From NCBI GenBank assembly GCA_963682025.1, contig OY821519.1:251486858-251550857 (forward strand): DNA of 64,000 nt. Direction: 5' to 3'. Below, piece by piece: positions 1 to 12,292 of this stretch. Made by a program: the position numbers and the translations under genes. Source of the DNA: Cordilura impudica (taxonomy: Eukaryota > Arthropoda > Insecta > Diptera > Scathophagidae). Under the pieces are notes generated by a model. It was not told where the DNA came from. It saw nothing but the letters and a program-made list of their open reading frames with translations, and did no database searches. Within the stretch, counting starts at the first letter, position 1, and each line of letters opens with the position of its first letter.

Positions 1-484
1 TTATTTTATTTTATTTTATTTTATTTTATTTTATTTTATTTTACTTTATTTTATTTTATTTTATTTTATTTTATTTTATTTTATTTTATTTTATCTTATT
101 TTATTTTATTTTATTTTATTTTATTTTATTTTATTTTATTTTATTTTATTTTATTTTATTTTATTTTATTTTATTTTATTTTATTTTATTTTATGTTATT
201 TTGTTTTTATTATTTTTTTTATTTTATTTTATTTTATATTTTATTTTATTTTGTTTTTTTATATTTTATTTTATTTTATTTTATTTTATTTTATTTTATT
301 TTATTTTATTTTATTTTATTTTATTTTATTTTATTTTATTTTATTTTATTTTATGTTAATTTATTTTACTTTATTTTGTTTTTTTTTTATTTTATTTTAT
401 TTTATTTTATTTTATTTCATTTTATTTTATTTTACGTTGTTATTTTATTTTATTTTATTTTATTTTATTTTATTTTATTTTAAT
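1..484. repeat. (TTTTA)n pentanucleotide microsatellite
   Basis: Almost uninterrupted TTTTA units run from the window edge, so the array continues to the left. Scattered substitutions (TTTTG, TTATG, TTTAC) become more frequent after about 190. All strand asymmetry is T on plus. Its open frames are only FILFY repeats and are not genes. Confidence 0.97.
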
Positions 485-1600
485 TTTTAGTTTTGAAATC
501 ATCTCCTATCAGCAGAAGCAGGTCAATTGTTGCATTAACTCGTGTCGATATTATATGTAGTTATAAATTTAATATAAAATATTTATTTTTTTTTTTTTTT
601 GAAGTGATAGAAATATTCGACATAAATATTTACTGTTGCTTATTTTAGTTAATTTAAATGGTTAACAAATTTATTCCTAGTCTTTTAAGCAGTAACATAA
701 GAGATTTATATTCTTTTCGATTAAAAACTGATACAAAATTAATTGCTCCGCATAAATATTCCCCGAGTAAACACACTCAATTTGGTTCCTATTAACAAAC
801 TCTTGTGAAACCTCTAATCTTTCCCACAACGTCTATTTAAGTTTTTAAAACAAAATGTTCCATAAATTTATAGACAAAATATCCCACAAGAGACATTTGT
901 TACCAAACCAAACAATATAAAATAAATATAAAGAATAAAAACACATAAAAATATTAGAAAATAAATTGCACAGCAAAATATTTTCAAATGAAAGCTCACA
1001 TAAAGATGAAAGAACACTAGAACAGGAGAGCAAAATTTTGGGTGAAATAAATAAAAAAAAATTTTTTTGTTATGGAAAAGTCTACAATAAATACAAAAGT
1101 ATAGTAAAATTTCCAAGCATTTAGATAAAAAAAATAAAATAAAAACATTCCAGAGTTAAATGCTGTCTCTATAAATTTCAGTGGCAAAATTTTTTTCAGG
1201 TATACACTAGCCGTATAGAGTTCACTATTTTGAGTTCATATATCTGTAAGTGTATTTAGAGTTTGAGTATGAGTCCATTAATAAATATATATACATATAT
1301 ACGTTATTATATATTTGTGTTTATCTCTGGGTCTGTTTTTGTTGATTTCCATTCGTGTGTGCATAAGTATTTGTTCATGACAATCTTTTAACATATTTTG
1401 TGGTTAAAATGTTAAACCATTTGACTACAGTTTAGGGTTTTCGAAAAAAAAAACATAAATTATTCTTCTACACGTGTATTAGGCAGCCTTAACAAGGCAA
1501 CATTGAATAACCAGTAGGATTAAGAAACAATAAAAATATGTTTTCCAATTAAAAAAAGATAACGGAACAATGAATGTGGGATCCAAATAAAATTAAAACT
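485..1600. other. AT-rich unique sequence, no gene seen
   Basis: No coding similarity, tRNA or repeat unit is recognisable. There are short poly-T/poly-A tracts and a TATATACATATATACG stretch near 1290. The small open frames on the minus strand at 845-1116 overlap each other and have low-complexity composition, so I do not call them. Confidence 0.6.
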
Positions 1601-4215
1601 GATTTATGAAAGAACAACGATTGAATTTATATTTGAACTAAAACAGAATCTAAATGAACTAAATATTTTAACTTAAATCGATTGAGTCAATATAAGAACT
1701 AGAAAATGTAACAGGATTAAGTTCATATATGGTCCGAAAAATAAACCAAAATTAAGTCAATACTAAGTAAACGGGATTAAAGCAATGCATGTATTAAAAA
1801 AGTGACCAAGATTGCTTGAACTTATTGATTGACTAGCAAACCAAGATTGCGTAAAAATTTAACGAAAAAGCCAATAAGAGGACTTAGTAATAAAGATTGA
1901 GTTGTTATATGGATTAGAATATTTATGTTGATATTTGAACAATGACAAGCGCCACGACTGAAAGAACAAGAAAATGAGCTATGAACCTGCCTCAGATTTA
2001 GTCAATAATTTCATTAAAAAATAAACTATGATTTAATCTTTAAAAGGAACCAAAATTGAGTCAATATTTGGACTAGAAAAATATTGGTTATTTAGCCTAA
2101 ATAACGAAACGAATATTTGAGACAGTATTTGGTCCAGAAAAATGTGCTTGGGTCAATATATGGACTACAAATGGAACAAAGATTGAGTCATTTTTTTTAA
2201 AATTTTAAATTCATCTTTATTTACAGTTTTTATTTACATATTTACATTTTCCGAGATTTTATCTATAGATATTACAGCGAATGAAATTTGTAGTCAAAGA
2301 TATTGAATATTTAATGTTTAAATATTTTTAAAGGAAAAATAGGAAAACCTTTATATGGCAAAAATAGAGTATTTCAAATATGGTTAGAAAATATATATGC
2401 ATATAATTGGATTATCCCAAGGCGATAACAAATTACATAAATATTACGTTCAATTTGGTGATTTATGATTATGATTTATGATTTATGATTGAGTCAATAA
2501 GTGGACTGTCAATAAGTCATGGAACCATTATACATACAATATACATATCAACTAAAAATTGAACTACAATTGACTCAATATTTTAACTATAAAGGGAATC
2601 ATAATTATCACAATATTTTAGTTATAAAAGGAATCACGGTTGAGTCAATATTTTAGTTGCCAAAGGAATAACGATTGAGAATGCACTATTGAACCAAAAT
2701 TTTAACGATAAAAAGAACAATAATTGAGCAATATTTGGACTATCAAATTAACATCTATTCCATAGAAAAATTTGCTCAATATTTTAATTACAAAATGAAC
2801 GAACGAATGACTAAATATTGTAATTATAAAAAGAATCGTTATAAATCAATATCTTAATTCGAATAATTACCACGCTTGAGCGTGCACTATTGATTATAGT
2901 TGGAACTGTTAATGTTCGTACTATCTAATGAACTACAATCGAGTCTATGTTTTAAATACAAAAGGAACTCAATATTTTAACCATAAAAGGAAAGAAGATA
3001 TTTTAACTATAAATAGAACCAACTCAATATTTTCAATAAAAGAACCACGATTGATAAAATATTTTAACTAAAAAATGAACGAAGATTTACTCAATATTTC
3101 TAATAAATGATCCACGATGGACACAAAATGCACCACGATTTACAAATTAATTTAACTATAAAATGAGCCAAAATTTGCTTAATATTTCTAATATAAAAGA
3201 AGTCATAACTAACTCAATATTTTAATTATAAAAGGCACCGCGACTAAATAAATATATTATTAATATATATTATATTATACTAACCATAATTGATTCAATA
3301 ATTTATATATAAAAGAAACCACGATTGACTCCGTTTTTAACTATTTCTCGAACCAATTCACGCAATATATCGACTAGAAGAAGAACCAAGATTGACTCAA
3401 TATTTTAATATTTCAACTGTTCCTGGAACCATTATATCACAATATATCGACTCGAAAAATGACCATGATTCACTCAATATTTTAACTATAAAAGGCAGCA
3501 CGACGATTGAGTCAATATTTTATCTACAAAAGGAGGCATGATTTACCCAATATTTCATGTTTGAAAGGAATCTCGATTGACTCAATAAATTAACTATAAA
3601 AGAAACTGCGATTGAGTAAATATTTTAACTATAAAATGAACCATAAAAGGAATCCCGACTCACTCAATCAATTATAAAAGGAACCACTATTGACTCCATA
3701 TTTTGGCTAAAAATGGAACCCTTTATTTTGGCTTTGGGAGCAAGTACGATTGACCCAATATGTTATTTATAACATGAAGCACGATCTAGTTAATAATTGT
3801 ATTATAAAATAAACCTCAATTGACTCAATATTCCAACTGTAAAGGGAAAAACTATTAAATATTTGAAATACAAAAGGAACTGCGAATGACTTATTATTTG
3901 AACTATAAAAGGAGCAATGATTGTTACAATATTTCAACTTTTATTTCGATTATAAAAGCAACAACTATTAACTCAATATTTTATTTACTAAAGGAATCAC
4001 TATTGACTCAGTATTATTTTTCATATAAAAGAAACCTCAATATTGTGTCAATAATTAGACTATAAAAAATATAGCAAATAGCTCAACATTCTAAACAGCA
4101 CTAAGATTACACTATATTTGAAATATATTAAGAATCGCTATTGAGTCCATATTTCGATTAAGAGGAATACCACGAATGATAATGTATTACTATATTATCA
4201 ACATTTAGAAAATAA
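1601..4215. repeat. Degraded ~35-bp minisatellite, block 1
   Basis: A unit close to AACCACGATTGAGTCAATAT followed by TTTAACTATAAAAGG recurs dozens of times with heavy substitution and small indels. The stretch about 2190-2440 is not repeat-like and may be an insertion. Units near 2440-4200 keep the core GANTNANTCAATATTT best. Divergence between neighbours is high, implying an old array. Confidence 0.8.
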
Positions 4216-5549
4216 AATAACACTTCTAAGTCATTAGTTGAATGTTCAGTGTCTCAGGATAAAGCCAATCTGTTCTACGACCTCTTTGAGAATGATTATT
4301 ATATTGTTCCATTTAAGACTCACACAATATATCACTTAATTGTAAAGAAAATTATTTCTGAAAATTCTCAAGTCATTGTAACTGAGCTATTTTTTTTTTG
4401 GAGCAGTAAAATATAATTAATGTTTTTTTTTATTTTTTTGTAAAAATATTTTAATAGGGTTTCTTAGGATGAAGAATTGCTTATTACCATTGTGATCTCT
4501 TATACATCACGAAAATTTAAAGTTGATAGGTTTTTTTTTATATCTCCATAATAAATAAAACAAACAAAAACCATATTTTATTGTCAAATATGAATGGGAA
4601 TTATGTTTAAGTACTTATATCCATATGCATTAGGGTGGCAAATAGTTTATTAGTTTATTAGTTTTCAGTTTACTGAGATATTTATGATTGCTTCAGGGAG
4701 AAATGCAGTTATATTGACATTGCATTTGTTAACACAATATTGTCAATATGTAGAGAAACTTAACAGTTCTCTGACAATCCATATCTGAGCATTGTTTTAG
4801 TTATGCTAACAGGCCAGACAAATACTAAATCGTTGTTTTTTTCACTTCGCATACCAAATAAAGGTATTCTATTCACGGTCACGGTTGTGGTCAATATCTT
4901 ATCTTATATCAATATCATCGAAATTTACAATCGTTTAGTAATCTATATTTTTTGTAACTGTCCTTACGCTCAATAAAATATTTGCTTTTTTCTATAGTTC
5001 ACGTATTAACTCAATTATATTTCCTTCCTAATTAAATTTTAAACGTTTTGTCATAAAATTCAAATTTATGAAATAAGTTGCCATCAGTGTAATTTTAAAA
5101 CATTTAAACAAATATTTGCAGTATAATTACATTATTTAAATAATAATAACAGTAATATAATAGCCACAGACACAAATACTTATACAAATATAATATACAG
5201 CGAATACAGCTACATAACTTTACATACACAGACGTAATCATACATCAAAAGTAGCCTTTAATCACAAACAAATAGCTTAGGGACACAAAATGGTAAACGT
5301 TTTTTTTTTTGTAAAAACCTTAAGGGCTGGCGAACAAACAATGAGAACGATGGTTTTAATGTTGGATAAATGGCTACAGAAAGATCATAATTTTTAAATG
5401 GTCAACATGTTTATATTATGTTACATACTACATAATATAGATATATATTTTTATGTATATATATATTTTTATTTTTTTTAAAGACCCGTCATTAAATGGA
5501 AATGGAAATGAAATCGTTTTATCAGGGAGCATTAAGGAAATATTCCAGC
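4216..5549. other. AT-rich unique sequence between minisatellite blocks
   Basis: No ORF of interest, no recognisable element. It separates two blocks of the same ~35-bp minisatellite, so it may itself be an old insertion, but I see no terminal repeats or target duplication. Confidence 0.5.
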
Positions 5550-7960
5550 TAAAAATTTATCTCGATCGAGTCAATATTTAAACAAAGGAGAATATCACGA
5601 TAAGGTCAATATTTGTGCTACGAAAGAGACCACAATTGAGTCAATATTTGGACAGAAAAAATAATGAGGATTTCATCAACAATGTAGTCAATATTTAGAT
5701 AGGAAAAGAAGCCACGATTCAATCAATATTTTTACTATGAAGTTTTACGATGAATAATAAAGTAAATAGACCAAAATAGAGTCCATATTTCGATAAGAAA
5801 TGCAACATCGATTCAGTCAATATTTGTGCTAAGAATACAACCACCAATGGGACAAAATTTAGACATTTAGTCCATATTAAAAATAACCACAATTAAGTCA
5901 ATATTGGGACAGGAAATTGAACCAGGAAAAATAGCGAGGATTTCGTCAATAATTATAGTACTAAAGATGTTACTACATTAGACAATATTTGTAGCAAATA
6001 TTTTGCAACAACTTAGTGATTATTTAGATAGAAAAGAAGCTACGATTCAGTCGATATTTTTACAAAGAAGTTTTTCTAAGACCAATAAAGTCAATATTCA
6101 TAGTAAAAAATTAACCACAGTTTAACCCATACCCATAATTTTACTAAGAACAGATCCACAAATGAGTCAAACTTTGAACATTCAGTCCATATTTTTTTCC
6201 AAAAAGAGAACCGCAATGAAGTCCATTGAAGTCAATATATGACCAAGTCAATATATGACCAGCAAAATGAACCACAATTGCTTCAATATTTGAACAAGAA
6301 ATTAAACTAAACATCTGTCAACGATTTAACTTAAATTTTACCACCATTCATTCAACATTTCGACCACGATTAAGATTCTGTCAATAAATAGTTAATAAAA
6401 AATTAACCACGATTGAGTCAATATTTGGAACAGAAATTAAACCAAGGTTCCGTTGATATTTTTAATTAAATTTTTACCACAATTCATCGACATGAAATAG
6501 AACCAGCATTAAGATTTAGTCAATATTTGTTTTAAAAAATTAAGCACAATTTGGTCTATATTTAGAAAAGAAATTGAAACAGGATTCCGTCAACTTCTAT
6601 ACATAAAAATTTACTATAATTCATTAAACATTTGGAAACGAAATATAACCACATTTAAGAATAAGTCAATACTTGCATTGAAAGCTTACCCACAAGTGTG
6701 TTAATATTTAGACAAAAAATTTAGCCGACAATTTTACCGTAATTGAACCAACATTAGAACCAAAAATAAAGGTATTATTCAGTCAATATTTGGTTTAAAG
6801 ATTTTATTACGGTGGAGTTGATATGCTTAGAGAAGTTGATATGATACAAATAAATTTTTACCACAACTGAGATAATATTTGGATAAGAAAGAGAATGAAG
6901 ATTAATCGATATCTGATCAAGAAAAAAAAACACGATTCAGTCAATATTTGGAATAAAAAATTTACCACAATTGAGATAACAATTGGACGAGAAAGAGAAT
7001 GATGATAATCTTATGCCGTTTTCTTTTCTGACAAAAAATGTCGCCCTTCTTTTGCCCTTTTTTCGAAAAGTGTATTTTTTTATATATTATGAATTAAGAA
7101 CAAGCTTATCTTATATATCAGTCGAAAGGTCTCAAAGTCGAGCCCTCATAAATCACAAAAAATTCAAGCCATTGACTCCTTTCAGGTCATAGTGGGAGAA
7201 TATTTCCCCATCGTTCCCCTTTTTTGAATATTTTCACCCTATGACTTCCAAGAGGATAATAATCAAATTTTTTTGTATTTATGAACACAGCACTTTGAGA
7301 CCTTTCGATTTATATATAATACAAGGTTGCTCTTAATTCAGAATATATAAAAAAATACACTTTTCCAAAAAAGGGCAAAAAAGGCGACATTTTTTGTCAG
7401 AAAAGAAAACGGCATTAGTAAAAATATATGTACAAAAAAATTCAGCACAATTGAGTCAAGGAAAGTCCGAGGAAAGAAGAAAATCGCAGTTCAATATATA
7501 TACGAAAAATTTAACCACATTGAAATCAATATTTTATTGAGTCAATATTTGTACAAGAAATGGATTAAAAAATTTAGCCTAACTGAGCTAATATTTAAAA
7601 CAAGAAAGAGAATGATGATTAAAACAATATTATAGGTAAACAATTTACCACATATGATTCCACATTGAAGCAGGAAATATGCCACTATTAAGTTAATAAT
7701 TGTACAAAAAAAATTTACCACAATTGGATCAATTTCTGGGAAAAATGGGGAAGAGACGTATGTCAATATTTTTCTTAAAACATTTACCACAATATTTGGA
7801 CTAGAGGGGAAATAACAGTTAGGTCAATATTTGTGCTAATAAATTAACCAAATTTGAAACAATATTTGAACAAAGAAGAAGCCTGTGATTATTCAGAAAC
7901 CACCAAGGAATTAATATTTGGAAGGCAGGAATGATAACGAATAAAAGTACCTCTACTTAC
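5550..7960. repeat. Degraded ~35-bp minisatellite, block 2
   Basis: Same family as the block at 1601-4215, with a variant unit: ACCACAATTGAGTCAATATT then TGGACNAGAAANG. It is interrupted by the foldback element at 7014-7414. After 7414 the same unit resumes, which shows that the foldback inserted into a pre-existing array. Confidence 0.8.
7014..7414. mobile_element. 401-bp foldback (hairpin) element, MITE-like
   Basis: The left half (from TGCCGTTTTCTTTTCTGAC) and the reverse complement of the right half match along nearly their full ~200 bp, meeting near 7212, so the element is one long imperfect hairpin with almost no loop. It is flanked on both sides by TTA (7011-7013 and 7415-7417), a plausible 3-bp target duplication. 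PIF/Harbinger elements make TTA/TAA duplications, so a Harbinger-type MITE is possible, but the termini are not diagnostic. It sits inside the ~35-bp minisatellite. Confidence 0.85.
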
Positions 7961-8159
7961 AATGTAGGTTTCCACATGTCAAGTCGTCAAAGGCGCTGAA
8001 ACGACATGTAGTAGAAGAGACAAAAGTAATGAACCCATTTTTTTCTTATTAGCCCAATTTCATAGTTTGATGGGAAAAAGGTAGTCCCTTTTATAATCTT
8101 TCTATAGTTAGATTTGATTAAATATTAACAGGGTTTTGAAGACCTATTTAAAGGTATTT

Positions 8160-8264
8160 TTTTATTTTTTAGTTTATTTTCTTTTCTTATACTTATTTAT
8201 TTTTTATTTACATTTTATTTTATTTTATTATTTTATTTTATTTTATTTTATTTTATTTTATTTC
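8160..8264. repeat. Short (TTTTA)n tract left of DINE-like copy 1
   Basis: T-rich sequence grades into pure TTTTA units up to 8264, where the DINE-like element begins. The same unit resumes at 9061 immediately after the element. Confidence 0.9.
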
Positions 8265-9060
8265 ATTATACCCTATACCACTATGTGGTTTGGGTATAAG
8301 GACTTTGTGCTGCTGTTTGTAACAACCAAAAATATTTGACCTAGACCCATCTTTAATTATATCGATCGAATCAGAATCACTTTCTAAGTTGATTTAACAA
8401 TGTCCGTCCGTCCGTCCGTCCGTCCGTCCGTCCGTCTGTGTGTCCATGTAAAGCTTGTAATCAAACTGCAGGTCGCAAATATGAATATATTTTTATGAAA
8501 TTTGGTATATAAGCTTTTATCGGCCATGGGATGAACGCTATTGAAATTGGTGAGAATCGGTCCATGTTCAGACCTAGCCCCCATACAAATTACCCATATG
8601 AAATCGACATAAATTGCCATAAGATCCAAATTGTCATATAGATCTTACTCAAATTGGGTTTGTATGCGTTCATTACATCCATTAATGAGTAGTCCAAAAA
8701 TGATCCCTTTGACCCCATACAGAGCTGCTTCCCGATCTTCACTTAAATCTATTAAAAAAAACAAAAAATATTGCACTGATTCTTCTCAAATTTTGTTTGT
8801 ATATATTTTTTGCAAAATACAAGAGACTTTGCCAAACATGATCAGGATCGGTCCATTTTTGGACCTAGTCCCTATATAGATATAGCATCCGATATGAACT
8901 TTTTCATATCTGCAGCCAAAAAAATTAATAAAAATGCCACTCAAATTCGGTTTTTGCTTATTTTCTATGTCCAGTTAGTTGGGCCTATGAGATAGGTTTC
9001 TAAACGCATGGTATAGGGTATCATATAGTCGGTCTAGACCGACTATAATTTTCTTACTTG
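8265..9060 (+). mobile_element. DINE-1/mini-me-like non-autonomous element, copy 1
   Basis: The 5' end has an imperfect hairpin: TATACCCTATACCAC, then GTGGTTTGGGTATA. About 120 bp in lies (GTCC)8 followed by GTCT. The 3' end has a perfect 24-bp palindrome at 9024-9047 (half-site TATAGTCGGTCT), then TTTTCTTACTTG. From memory, DINE-1/INE-1 and mini-me elements (Helentron-derived) share the TATACCC hairpin, a TTTGTAAC motif, (GTCY)n and AAATTTGGTAT; all four are visible here. Open frames on both strands are by-products of low divergence and the GTCC tract. It lies within a TTTTA array. Confidence 0.88.
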
Positions 9061-10652
9061 TTTTATTTTATTTTATTTTATTTTATTATGTTATATTTTA
9101 TTTTATTTTATTTTGTTTTTGTTTTATTTTATTTTATTTTATTTTATTTTATTTTACTTTATTATATTATATTTTATTTCATTTTATTTATTTTATTCTA
9201 TTTTATTTTATTTTATTTTATTTTATTTTATTTTATTTTGTTTTTTTTTTGTTTTATTTTATTTTATTCTCTATTTTTTATTTTATGTTATTTAATTTTA
9301 TTTTTTTTATTTTATATTATTTTATTTTATTTTAATTTTATTTTAATTTTATTTTATTTTATTTTATTTTATTTTATTTTATTTTATTTTATTTTTTTAT
9401 TATTTTTAATTTAATTTTATATTTATATTTTTTATTTTATTTTATTATTTTTATTTAAATTTTATTTTATTTTATTATTTTATTTTATTTTATTTTGTTT
9501 TATTTTATTTTACTTTATTTTACTTTATTTTATTTCATTTTATTTTATTATATTTTATTTTATTATGTTATATTTTATTTTATTTTATTTTGTTTTATTT
9601 TATTTTATTTTATTTTATTTTATTTTATTTTATTTTATTTTACTTTATTATATTATATTTTATTTAATTTTATTTTATTTTATTTTATTCTATTTTATTT
9701 TATTTTATTTTATTTTATTTTATTTTGTTTTTTTTTGTTTTATTTTATTTTATTCTCTATTTTTTATTTTATGTTATTTAATTTTATTTTTTTTATTTTA
9801 TATTATTTTATTTTATTTTAATTTTATTTTAATTTTATTTTATTTTATTGTATTTTTTTTTTTGTTTTATTTTATTTTATTTTATTTTATTTTTTTATTA
9901 TTTTTAATTTAATTTTTATATTATTTTAATTTCATTTTATTTTATTTTTTTTATTTTATTTTTATTTTATTTTTTTTATTTTACTTTTATTTTATTTTAT
10001 TTTATTATATTATATTTTATTTTATTTTATTTTATTTTATTTTATTTTGTTTTATTTTTTTTTATTCTCAATTTTTTTATTTATTTTAATTTTATTTTAC
10101 TTTTATTTCATTTTATTGTATTTTATTTTATTTTATTTTATTTTTAATTTTATTTTATTTTATTTTATTGTATTTTATTTTATTTTATTTTATTTTATTT
10201 TTTTATTATTTTTAATTTAATTTTATATTATTTTAATTTCATTTTATTTTTATTTTTTTATTTATTTTATTTTTATTTTATTTTTTTTATTTTTACTTTC
10301 TTTTATTTTATTTTATTTTATTTTATTTTATTTTATTATATTTTATTTTATTTTGTTTTATTTTTGTTTTATTTTATTTTATTCTCTATTTTTTATTTTA
10401 TGTTATTTATTTTAATTTTTTTTTTTATTTTATTATTATTTTATTTTATTTCATTTTAATTTTATTTTATTTTAATTTTATTTTATTTTATTGTATTTTA
10501 TTTTATTTTATTTATTTTATTTTTTTACTTTTTTTTAATTTAATTTTATTTTATTTTAATTTCATTTTTATTTATGTTATTTATTTTTTTTTTATTTTTA
10601 TTTTTGTCTTAATTTTATTTTAAATTATTTTTATTTTATTTTATGTTTTTTT
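9061..10652. repeat. (TTTTA)n microsatellite, 1.6 kb, with internal duplication
   Basis: TTTTA units with variants (TTTTG, TTTAA, TATTATATT). Runs near 9240-9420 and 9725-9915 share the same sequence of variant units, including TCTCTATTTTTTATTTTATG, so a block of about 485 bp was duplicated; a third, weaker version lies near 10,380-10,530. The array begins directly at the 3' end of DINE-like copy 1. Confidence 0.93.
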
Positions 10653-11525
10653 TTTATGAAATAACCATGGAATTTTCAAACATTTCTGAATGAAATTAAA
10701 TAATTTTGGAGAAAATAAATATTATAAAAAATATTTCCGAAACCGGTCTTTCGTGTTACCGATTTAAATCTTAGGCTATTTTCTATACTCTCCTTTATAG
10801 TACTGAACAAACAAACAGCCGATTTAACAATTGTAGGATATGGGACCACTTATTCCTCTTGTTTAAATGAATTTTAATGAATTATGCATGTTCCTGCATG
10901 TGTATGTGATATATTTTTTAAGCTCCAAGAGTAAAACAGCATTTAAGTGGTAAATTATACAATTCATAGTTGTCGGTTGAGTTTATTTGTTTGTTTGTTG
11001 TTTTTTTTATATTTTTATTTTCAGCTACAATATTTTCATATGAATGAATTATAAAACGTTATTTATAAAGTACTCATTTAATTTCAGAAAAAAAAACATA
11101 CACATGTACACTTGTACATGTATTTATGCACGGTTTTCATGAATTGTATATGTATGAGTATTTATTAATGTTGAAAATTATTATACATTCTTCATACGAG
11201 CATGTATGTACGAGTATGCCTGCCTGAAAGGTTGTGTAAATACAAATAAATTACTTGATATTAATGCAAGTAGATGTTTTGTAATTAAAACTTTTTTGTT
11301 TTAAATATACCAAAGAGTTATGAATAAAGTTGAGGAGTGAAAGAACTTACTAATTAAATATTTATGCCCGTGGCGAAAGTCTTAATTGGAAATTAAATGT
11401 TTGACTTCTAAAGTTTGACAATTTAGTCTTTATTAGCTCAAAAGTGTTGTTAAGGTGAGACTTAAACACCTATTGAAAATAAAAAAAAAATATTGAGATA
11501 AATATGAATATTTTTTTTTGAACTA
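10653..11525. other. AT-rich unique sequence, no gene seen
   Basis: No coding similarity or tandem unit. There are short ACATGTAC-type alternating tracts near 11,100-11,220 and nothing I can name. Confidence 0.5.
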
Positions 11526-12292
11526 CTGAGGCCGGTCTACACCGACTAAACCATACCCTATTCCATGCGAGGACCCTATATCTCAGTTCCAGTTAATTAG
11601 ATATAGAAAATAAGCATAAACTAAATTTGAGTGACATTGTTATTAATTTTTCCCCGTTCGGATATGAAAAATTTCATATCAAATGCTATATTTATATGGA
11701 GCCTATGTTGAAAAATATACCGATCCTGGCTATATCTGGTGAGGTCACTCATCTTTTGCAAATATATATACAATCTATATTAGAGAAAAATCTGTGCAAT
11801 ATTTTTTTTCTGATAGATTTATGTAAAGATCGGGAATCAGTTTCATAAGAGGCCTATAACTAAGAATTGTCCTGTAGGTTTTATTTTTGAACTACTGATA
11901 AATGAATGTAATAAATATACAAAAACCCAATTTGCCGAGATCTATATAATGATTTGGATATTATGGCAATTTGAGTCGATCTCATAGGGCCACTTGAATG
12001 GTACTAGGTCTAAACATGAACCGATTTTTACCAATTTCATTAGTTTTCATTCTATGGCCGATAGAAGCTTTTATAGTAAACTTATTGATATTTGCGACCT
12101 GTAGTTTGATTACAAAGTTTACATGAACACATAGAAGAACAGACGAACGGACGAACACCGCTAAATCGACTCAGAAAGTGATTCTGAGTTGAATGGTATA
12201 AAAGATGGGTATATGTCAAATATTTTTGGTAGTTTCAAATATCAGCACAAAGTCATTATACCCTGACCACATAGTGAGTGGTATAGGGTATA
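11526..12292 (-). mobile_element. DINE-1/mini-me-like element, copy 2 (old, diverged)
   Basis: Reverse orientation: the GGTCTAcACCGACTA end lies at about 11,532 and the GGGTATA hairpin end at 12,265-12,292. The (GTCC) tract is decayed to GACGAACGGACGAAC near 12,140. Many substitutions relative to copies 1, 3, 6, 8 and 9 mark it as an older insertion. Confidence 0.82.

Noticed and set aside
193..490. Open frames with FILFYFILFY repeats as hydrophobic proteins
   Set aside because: They are translations of (TTTTA)n; the same appears in all TTTTA blocks. No coding signal.
8402..8440. (GTCC)n as a CRISPR-like or regulatory array
   Set aside because: Simple tetranucleotide without spacers, inside a transposable element of a eukaryote.
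8384..8629. Conserved ORF (MAIYVDFIWVICMGARSEHG...RTDGRTDG) repeated at 19,546, 29,463, 32,213 and 60,589
   Set aside because: It is shared only because the DINE-like copies are similar; it spans the GTCC tract and is lost in older copies.
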